The notes under the pieces: model-generated | The model's database searches: none | Seen by the model: only the letters and a program-made list of their open reading frames with translations | What the model was told of the DNA's origin: nothing | Assembly (NCBI GenBank): GCA_037962975.1 | Contig: CM075672.1 | Location: forward strand, 123,924,001-123,988,000 | Origin: Clitoria ternatea | Taxonomy: Eukaryota > Streptophyta > Magnoliopsida > Fabales > Fabaceae | Reading direction: 5' to 3' | DNA: 64,000 bases | Shown here: one piece after another, positions 56,141-64,000 of the stretch | Layout: each line of letters starts with the position of its first letter | Position numbering within the stretch: position 1 is the first letter of the stretch | Position numbers and translations under genes: made by a program

Positions 56141-56600
56141 TGTGACCGGTGAGGAAGCAGCTCAAGCAGATAACTTAGTTGAAAGTAAGTGTAAAATACT
56201 CGGACATTCAGTTCATGTTATTTACGATTCAGATGAAACCCACTCTTTTATATCTGAGGATTGTGTTCGGCGATTGAGATTGCCAATGTGTTTAATGAAA
56301 AATGCCCTAATGGTTACCACCCCAACCGGTACTTGTCTCAGATCCGTTAACCAGTGTGATAATGTCGACATGCACCAAGAAGGGAGAAGGTTTATTGTGT
56401 CATTCATTTGCTTGCCTATGAAGGGATTAGAGATAATACATAGTATGGATTGGCTCTCTGCCAATAAATTTTTGGTTGACTGCCAATAGCGGACAGTCAT
56501 TTTCCCTTCTTATGATGTGGGGAAATTCGATGTGCAAGGTATAGCCTAACTTTGCATATTATTATCTCTTGCCGATGGGACAAATAATCCTGATTCCCTT
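56141..56600 (+). pseudogene. pol: Family G copy 2 aspartic protease
   Basis: It opens with VTGEEAAQADNLVESKCKIL. The active site reads DSDETHSFIS (about 56226-56255), where elements T and C keep a Gly after the second position, so the catalytic loop is lost. Stops follow at about 56487 and 56547. Confidence 0.86.
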
Positions 56601-58088
56601 AGTATCCCTGTGGTGTCAGAATTCTTGGATGTGTTTCCCGAAGAGATACCCGGTTTACCACCTCCACGGGAGGTTGAATTTACTATCGATCTTGTACCCG
56701 GTGCAGAACCGGTGTCCATCACTCCTTATAGGATGTCTCCTATGGAGTTGGCTGAACTTAAGAAGCAAGTCGAGGAGCTACTTGAGAAGGAGTTTGTTCG
56801 ACCCAGTGTGTCACCCTTGGGGGGCTCCTGTTTTATTGGTAAAGAAGAAGGATGGAACCATACGATTGTGTGTTGACTACTGCCAATTGAACAAGATGAC
56901 AATAAAGAACCGATACCCCTTACCTCGTATCGATGACCTCCTGGATCAATTAAGAGGTGCTGTGGTGTTTTCGAAAATTGACTTGTGCTCTGTTACCATC
57001 AAATTTGGGTGAGGAGCGAAGACATTCTGGAGACTACTTTTAGGACACAATATGGCCATTATGAATATGTTGTAATGCCATTCAGAGTGACTAATGCTCC
57101 AGTGGTGTTCATGAGTTACATGAATCACATCTTCCATGAATACCTAGATTGCTTTGTTGTGGTATTTATCGATGATGTATTCCAAGAGCCGTGAGAAACA
57201 TGAGGAACATCTGAAGCCTGTGTTGAATATTCTTAGAGAGAACCGGTTGTATGCTAAGCTCTCTAAATGTGAATTATGGTTATCGAGCGTCCAGTTTCTT
57301 GGACATGTAGTATCTAGAGAAGGTGTTTCGGTGGATCCATCTAAGGTTGAGGCCGTTATGGCATGGCCTAGACCTACATTGGCTACTAAAATCTGTAGTT
57401 TTCTTGGACTTGCCGGTTATTATCGAAGGTTTATCAAAGGTTTTTCTCGTCTTGCTAAACCTTTGACAAACTTGACAAGGAAGAACCAACCTTTTATATG
57501 GACAGTTAAGTGTGAGAGGTGCTTTGAAGAGTTAAAAATGAGACTCACTTCTGCTCCTATCTTGGCATTGCCTGATTTACAGGAAAACTTTGTGGTGTAC
57601 TGTGATGCTTCTAAGTATGGACTTGGATGTGTCTTGATGCAGAAGGAACGTGTTATAGCTTATGCTTCGCGCTAGTTGAGACCTCATGAAGTTAACTACC
57701 CGACTCACGATTTGGAGTTGGCGGCGGTTGTGTTCACCTTGAAGATTTGGCGTCATTATCTCTATGGTTCGAGATTCGTGGTCTTTAGTAATCACAAAAG
57801 CTTAAAATACCTCTTTGATCAAAAGGAAATATGCGCCAAAGGAGGTGGATGGAATTCTTGAAGGCCTACGATTTTGAATTAAGATACCATTCGAGAAAAG
57901 CTAATGTTATTGCCGATGCTCTTAGTCAGAAGTCCTTGCATGTGTCAGCCATGATGGTTAAGGAATTTGAATTGATTGAGGAGTTTCGGAATTTGAATGT
58001 TGGGACCGAAATTCAATCTCCTAAGAAGCTATGTTTTGCTACCTTAAAGATATGCAATGAGTTTTTAGAGCTTGTAAAGGAGAAATAA
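56601..58088 (+). pseudogene. pol: Family G copy 2 reverse transcriptase and RNase H
   Basis: RT recognition: EVEFTIDLVPGAEPVSITPY, then after a frameshift near 56820 APVLLVKKKDGTIRLCVDYC. A small deletion at KIDLCS follows, and the catalytic FIDD is at about 57166-57180, disrupted just after by another small deletion. FLGLAGYYRRFIKGFSRLAK and VVYCDASKYGLGCVLMQKE (RNase H) are clear. A TAG at 57673 and a frameshift near 57830 come next. Confidence 0.88.
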
Positions 58089-59521
58089 GGAGATGATGAA
58101 TACTTACAGGAGATGAGAAGATCTCAAGGCGATGAGAAAAATCTATTCCTTGTAGAGGATGTTGATGGCTTATGGCGAATAAAAGTTCATGTGTATGTGT
58201 CTTCATTTGGAGATTTGAGACATACGGTGCTTGAAGAGGCACACAAAAGCATTTTTAGTATTCACCCTGGTGCAACCAAGATGTACCAAGATGTGAAGAA
58301 GAATTTCTGGTGGCCCGGAATGAAACATGATATTGTCAACTTTGTAGCTTTATGCCTTACTTGTCAGAAGGCAAAGGTAGAGCATCAGAGACCTTCAGGT
58401 ACTTTGAGACCATTTGATATCCCCGTTTGGAAGTGGGATGCAATTGCTATGGATTTTGCATCCGGTTTACCAAGAACGAGGTCTAGATGTGATGGAATCT
58501 GGGTAATTGTGGATCGTTTGACAAAGAGTGCATATTTTTTAGTGATCAGTATGAAGAGTTCCTTGTAGGATTTGGCACAGTTATATATTCAGGAGATTGT
58601 GAGGTTACATGGTGTGCCATCAAGTATTGTCTCTAATCGTGACCCCCGATTTACTTCCCAATTTTGAGGGAGTTTACATGAAGCGATGGGCTCAAAATTG
58701 AAGTTAAGCTCAGTGTATCATCCTCAAACTGACAGATAATCTAAGAGGACTATTTAGAGTCTTGAGAACCTATTGCGTGCTTGTGTTTTGGAGCACGGTA
58801 ATTTGTGGGAGAGATATTTGCCTTTGATCGAATTCACCTACAATAACAGCTTTCACTCTAGTATTGGTATGGCACCATATGAGGCATTATATGGGAGGAA
58901 GTATCAAACCCCTTTATGTTGGCTTGAAGTTGGTGAGAACTTGGCCTTAGGGCCTGAGATTGTTGAGGAAACCATTGAACAGATTAAGATGATGTGAGAG
59001 AAGATGAAGATCGCTCAAGACCGGCAGAAGAGTTATTATGACAAGAGGAGGAAGCCACTTGAATTTCAAGTTGGCGATCACGTGTTCTTACGAGTCTCGC
59101 GTGACAAGGGCATTGGGAGAGCCTTGAAGAGCAGAAAATTAAACCCTAAATTTGTCAGACCTTATGAGATCTTGGAGCGGATTGGAGATGTTGCTTATCA
59201 GATTACGCTCCCTCTACATCTTGCCAACCTACATAATGTGTTCCACGTATCACAGTTAAGGAAGTATATTCATGATCCTTTACACGTGATCTCTATTGAT
59301 AATGTTGATGTGCGGGACGACTTGTCCGTTCCTTCCGTTTCGGTTCGTATCGTCAAGTATTCCATGAAGAGGTTGCGTAATAAAATGGTACCTTTGGTGA
59401 AAGTAGCGTGGAAGCATAGAAACGTGGAGACACTACCTGGGAACGTAAGGATGACATCCGTGAGTGGTACCTTCATGCATTCGAATCTGGTATGTCCAAT
59501 TTCGGGGACAAAATTTCTTTT
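58089..59521 (+). pseudogene. pol: Family G copy 2 integrase and chromodomain-like tail
   Basis: Zinc-binding HPGATKMYQD and CLTCQKAK are followed by the core AIAMDFASGLP. The second catalytic position reads SNRDPRF where T and C have SDRDPRF, so an essential Asp is Asn. Stops at about 58566, 58664, 58736, 58754 and 58995. The C-terminal module HNVFHVSQLRKYIHD is intact. A frameshift near 59430 precedes the tail TTWERKDDIREWY and SNFGDKISFRWGG in another frame, typical of Tekay-type chromoviruses. Confidence 0.88.
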
Positions 59522-59534
59522 AGGTGGGGTGGAT
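59522..59534 (+). other. Polypurine tract, family G copy 2
   Basis: AGGTGGGGTGGAT immediately precedes the right LTR and overlaps the end of pol. Confidence 0.7.
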
Positions 59535-62500
59535 TGTCACACCCCGAAATTTAAAATAGAAAGTTAAACTAAGAAAATAAATATTGAATAATTAAATGTG
59601 AACTATTTAAGATCCTAAAATATTAGAAATAATTTAAGTAAGATTTTCGAAGACTGTTAGTGATTTATTAAGATTGGATAAGCAGGAAACTAACCCAGAT
59701 AAAATATGGGTGTCGGATCAAGTATCTTTGATTGAGATGTCATTGGTCAAGGCTTAGATAACATTACTGGGAATCTGAATGTGTACTCGGAATAATTTTT
59801 AGAATAAGTATTGAGCCCAAACAGAGAACCTATTTGCTTAAGAACGGAAGAGTTTAATGAGAGATTAAAAATTTAAAAATAAAACATCACTTTTTCACCC
59901 TCATTTTCGTTCATGGGCTGAACCACTTGGCAACACACCATTTTTCTTCTTCTGCTCTTATTCTCTTCCTCTCTTTTCCCTCTCTAGCCCTAAGCCAAGG
60001 TGCTACTCTCCATTCTCCCTCATATTTTCATTTCATAAAGGCTTGGAGAAGGCTTGGAGCTTGAAGTCCTTCTCCCTTATTCTCCTTAATTTCGTGTGGC
60101 CCTCTCCTCTTTTGAGAATTCCTCTATTTCTTTACTTGAGGTAAGGTTCTATCCAATTTTCAAGAATATGAACCTTTAGTTATGTGTCCTCAATATTAAG
60201 AGAGCAATTTAATGTATGTGGGTCATTAGGAGAAGCTTTAAATATGGAAACCCTAAGATGGGTGTTATAAATATAAGCTTTAAATGGTATTAATAAGGTA
60301 GATGCATTTATGGTTGAAAGAAGATGAGAATGTATGATTATTTTGAATGTTGATGGGTTTTGGTGAAACCCTAACCTTATAAATTGGGGGAAATATGATG
60401 TGTGAGTAGATGGGCATTAATTAATGGTGAGAATGTCATTAATGTTGGAGTATAATCATAAAAGGTGATTGGTGATGGTGGCTGGAAACCATAAATGAAA
60501 ACCCACTTAGAATGAGTTAAATGTAAGGTTTGTAAATAGAGTAACCTAACTAATTAGGTTATTACCTTGATGATAATGAATGGTTATTTAAGGGAAGGAA
60601 TTCCCGAAGCCTAATTAGGCAAATGAATGAAGCTTGTAAATAAATTACCACATGATAAAGAGTCATGTCCATGTAATGTATCTATTGAATGATGCTTGAA
60701 TGGATGATTGATATGGCCTTATAATTGATTGGTGTAGGACTTGGTAACAATTGTGAAGCGGGAACATCAAACCCGGAAGTCTACTTCTCTTGAGGTAGGA
60801 GAGGAGTCTATTTTCTAAATGCATGAAAACTTGTATGATGATAATGTATGTGTTGATGTAATGTGTCATGTTTTCTTGAATGGATGTAGTATCATCTGTA
60901 TATGATGTGAAATTGAGTAAGGTCCTTATAGTGATTGATTATGGAATAAGACCCTTATGAAGTTATGAGTGGTATAATGTGTAATGACATTTTATGGATT
61001 CCATGTGTGGTTTGATGAATACTTGAAGTCCTTGGCTATAATGATTCTTGAATACTATGATTGGAATGTATATATATTTGATTATGTGGACTTAACATTG
61101 TAATTGAGTATGAGTGTACCCTAGATAAGAGGGTGAGATAATCCATATAAGGTTGAGGCATGCATGAGCATTTTTGCATACATAGCATGGCATACATATC
61201 ATAATGATGTTGATAAGTGGTTGCGATCACTTGATGTTTGGAATATAAAAGGGCTTGCGAGTTCCTATGATTATTGGACCGGTGGTTGCGATCACCGGGT
61301 ATTTTAAATGAAAGGCCCTACGGGACCATTGAGATTGAATGCCCGTGGTTACAATCATGAGGCGGGATTACCCCTTGTAAGGCGGGAAACCATTAGGAAT
61401 TGTTTGAACGTGGTTGCGATCATGAGAAAGCACCTTGTGAGGCTGCTAGAGGGAGTACCCCTTGCGAGGCAGGAAACCAATGATAATGAATGAATGATTA
61501 TGGTGGTTGCGATCACCTGATGGAATGAAATCGGATCCATGCATATGCATCCTTAAACACCAGCATGTGCATTAGCCATAGAAGCATGGCATAGTGTGAT
61601 ATCCTGTCGAGGAGATTATGTGAGGATTAGGTGGAACTCCCTTTGAGTACTAACTGTAATTGGGATATTGGTTGGTGTGACCTTTTAAATTTTAATGGAT
61701 ATATGAGTTCAATGAATTTGATGAATGATTAATTTTGGGTTGATTGAGCTCCTTTTTAAGGAAAAGATATGTAATATTGCATTTATGTATATATTATCAC
61801 AATTGTTAGATTTTCATCATTGAGAAAGTATACTCACTCTCTACGTGGTATATCTTTTTAGCTCCTGTGTTTTAGGGGTTGCCTATGGAGCTCTTGTGTG
61901 GAGAAGTGGTGTGAAGGAAGACGTTTTTGGTAAAGAATGCCTTGGCCGGCAAATGTTTGATTTTATAGCCTTTACATGGGCTTTTGTAATGTATGTAGAT
62001 ATAATAAACATTTTGTATAGCAATGAATCGTTGTGGATGAAGAGTGTATGATGATGATTTTGGGAGGTCATGTAGGAAAATGAGACTCTTATATTTATGA
62101 CTCATTTTCGTTGGTGACCTCGTTAACGCATGGGTATTGAAAGCTGAAGTGATATGTTGTTAGATTGATAAATGAATGGACAACAATCTACATTTTGTGT
62201 TCTATAGAATATGCTATTTGATATGTATGATGTGATATGATTATTGATTTGGAATGAGAATTGATGAGTAAGAATACTTGGAACTAGTTACTAAGGCTTA
62301 ATAAGATGTATGTAGTGCAATAGACCTGCCTAGATTTACTTTGGTTAGATTTCCACATGTTAGGTTGTTTATTTTCCATGTTTTCAACATTTTACTGATA
62401 ATTTGGCTGAAGCGAGATGGGTTCTCACTCGAGTGAGAATCCCCTGTGTTGGTATTTGGCCATTGGCCAATTTTCGCTCAGGCGAGAGTGGTTCTCGCTC

Positions 62501-63312
62501 AGGCGAGAGGGGTCTTGCTTAGACAATTGGGCGTCTTGCCCCAGGCGAGATAATTAAGTATCAGGTATAAGCATACTGGACAATTTTCGCCTGAGCGGGC
62601 TTGCCTTCGCCCAAGCGAGATTGTCCATGCATCAGTTATTGGTCAGTGGATGAAAATCGCCCAGGCGAGCTGGGCCTCGCCCGAGTATGAGTGAGGAACT
62701 TTGCCACTGGACGGTTTTCGCTTGAGCGAATGGCCTTTGGATGTGGCACTCGCTCGAGCGAGTGAGCGTAGGTTTGACACTGGAAGAATCTCGCCCACGC
62801 TCGCTTGTCTCGCCCAAGCGAATCCTGTGGATCTCGCTCAAGCGAGACGGCCCCTGAAACTTCTTTCCCTCTTTTCGCTCAGCGTGTGATGTAGCTCGCC
62901 CAAGCGTCCCACTCGGTCTCGGTCAAGCAAGTTCGGCTCTCGCTTGAGCGAGTGGAGCACAGAATCCCCATATTGCATTACTTTAGATATTTTCCCATTT
63001 CTTTGTATCCAACCTTTTCCTTGTATCATCTTATAACACCTTGGGTATAATAGGAAGTCATAAATCCTCGTGATGTTTCCCCTTTTATAATCCGATCATA
63101 TTGTGTCAATGTAAATGATTCTTTCCGCTGTCTTCAAATGAGAAATTCTCATTGATCGTTTCTTTAACCTACCTTCTCATATCTCCATATATGAGACAGG
63201 TCCCTCATAGATCCAGGGTATTAATTGACAGCTTCACCAATTATGTTTTCCATAAATTAATAATATCATTAATCGCAAAAAAAAAATTTACCCCTATCTT
63301 TAGGGCGTCTCA
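59535..63312 (+). repeat. Family G copy 2, 3' LTR
   Basis: 3778 bp, closely similar to the left LTR without its solo insertion. The TATA position reads TCCATATATGAG (63183). No gene. The CTCGCTCAAGCGAG array lies at 62401-62955 and the GTGGTTGCGATCAC cluster at about 61217-61520. Confidence 0.92.
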
Positions 63313-63317
63313 TATCG

Positions 63318-64000
63318 TTTAAGAAGGGGGAAGGTGAGATTTATGAACAACTGTAGAGATAGGAGGATAAGGAAAAATGGCTAATGAGTGCGGGGTCTGG
63401 TGTAAAGGCGGAGGTATAATGGCAAGAGGGATGGGTTGATAAGAAGAAGGATCAGAGTCTGTAAGAGGTAAGGGGTCAGACCATACGCGGTTGGAACATG
63501 GTTCAGGAGAAGCTTATCGTTTGCACTTGATAGAGGCTTTGGATGCAGTTGTATCAATTTGATAGAGAGCAATAGTGGCATAAAACTAATTGAGCCAATC
63601 AATGTATTCCCAGGAGTGAACTCTGGAGACTTGATGAGTCTTCAGATAACCACAGATGAATCTCAGATAATGAGTGTAAGCAGGATAACCACCACACTAT
63701 TGAAGAGTGTCATGGTTTTCAGCCATAATGCGTTGGTATTCATCATGAAGCTCAATGAACTTAGTGCTCCATGCTAAGGAGTCCTAATCTGTGACTGAAA
63801 TATCCGGGTGCGAGGAAGTGAAGACAGATACAAATAAATCAAAAACTTCATCACCAGTGAGTTGCTTCAAATAGGATTCAAAAGAGGGGCGAAAAGGAAG
63901 AGGTTGAGTCTTTGGATCCTTGGGGGAACAGAAACCTTGATTCTTCCTAGTTCTAGACTTACTAGTTCCAGACTTCTTTGTTGCGGGGTGCTATTGAAGT
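63318..64000 (-). pseudogene. Element V2 extra ORF, middle part, runs off the window
   Basis: The minus strand reads KTQPLPFRPSFESYLKQLTG and VFTSSHPDISVTD, which corresponds to the V1 stretch around MHPSVIVQGWTSKVWQAKYQ (42530). It goes on through HDEYQRIMAENHDTLQ and YPAYTHYLRFICGYLKTH to a Pro/Ser-rich stretch (PLPLTDSDPSSYQPIP). Several in-frame stops occur. It joins in order with 48865-49293 across family-G copy 2; the N-terminus lies beyond 64000. Confidence 0.65.

Larger units (their letters stand above)
49318..63312 (+). mobile_element. Family G copy 2: complete long-LTR Ty3/gypsy chromovirus
   Basis: 13995 bp between TATCG duplications (49313-49317, 63313-63317). The LTRs are about 3.8 kb each (left 49318-54570 including a solo LTR; right 59535-63312), starting TGTAACACC or TGTCACACC and ending GGGCGTCTCA. 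Inside are an initiator-Met primer site, gag, protease, RT, RNase H, integrase and a frameshifted chromodomain-like tail. Pol has many stops and frameshifts. Inserted in the extra ORF of V2. Confidence 0.93.
47080..64000 (-). mobile_element. Element V2: Sirevirus-like copia, minus strand, partial
   Basis: It begins at its 3' LTR (47080-48164), then 3' UTR and the extra ORF on the minus strand, split by family-G copy 2 (49318-63312). Pol and the 5' LTR must lie beyond 64000. Its extra ORF and 3' UTR are homologous to those of V1, so a family member inserted in its own relative, in opposite orientation. Confidence 0.8.

Noticed and set aside
63559..63777. A plus-strand gene near the window end
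   Set aside because: The minus strand here matches the V-family extra ORF; the plus frame has no support.

Overview
The window is plant repeat DNA with no host gene that I can recognise. It is a stack of Ty3/gypsy and Ty1/copia LTR retrotransposons inserted into one another. Gag and pol types, methionine-tRNA and aspartate-tRNA primer sites, and Sirevirus-type elements with an extra 3' ORF point to a dicot. Several of the protein and LTR types look legume-like; that is an impression, not a proof. Every coding region is broken by stops, frameshifts or insertions. I saw no tRNA, rRNA, CRISPR array or bacterial feature.

Left stack (1-47079), reconstructed from matching 5-bp target-site duplications. 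The oldest layer is a Sirevirus-like copia (V1; pol and extra ORF at 39253-43614). A long-LTR gypsy of family G inserted into its pol, and only the LTR of G is in view (1-1542 plus 38019-39247). An Athila-type gag-protease element (A, 1548-38013, duplication GTGAC) sits in that LTR. A Tekay-type gypsy on the minus strand (T, 4142-12464, CCATG) sits in the A gag. A second Sirevirus-like copia (S, 16709-37511, GACAG) sits in the 3' LTR of A. S carries a solo copia LTR in its gag (18408-19685, AATAC) and a minus-strand chromovirus in its 3' UTR (C, 25971-36088, GTCAT). V1 also carries a solo gypsy LTR (Q, 43988-46664, ATATT).

Right stack (47080-64000). A minus-strand copia of the V family (V2) begins with its 3' LTR at 47080 and runs past the window end. 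Its extra ORF is split by a full family-G element (49318-63312, TATCG), whose left LTR holds a solo S-type LTR (49470-50921, GCAGG).

The most interesting structure is regulatory-looking. Six families carry arrays of a short palindrome or near-palindrome in non-coding DNA, and each family has its own word: TAATCGATTA in S, GAATCGATTC in Q, CTCGCTCAAGCGAG in G, GCTTAAGC and CACGCTCAAGCGTG in A, a GCTACGCGTCAG type in T, and CTCGG in C. In S, Q, G and A the sites are spaced about 20-22 bp apart, mostly as couplets, and the couplets recur about every 52 bp (S) or 62-72 bp (Q, G). Several arrays end shortly upstream of a TATA-like box. In S the same seven-couplet module occurs in the LTR and again just upstream of a TATA-like box in front of the extra ORF, which suggests a second internal promoter.
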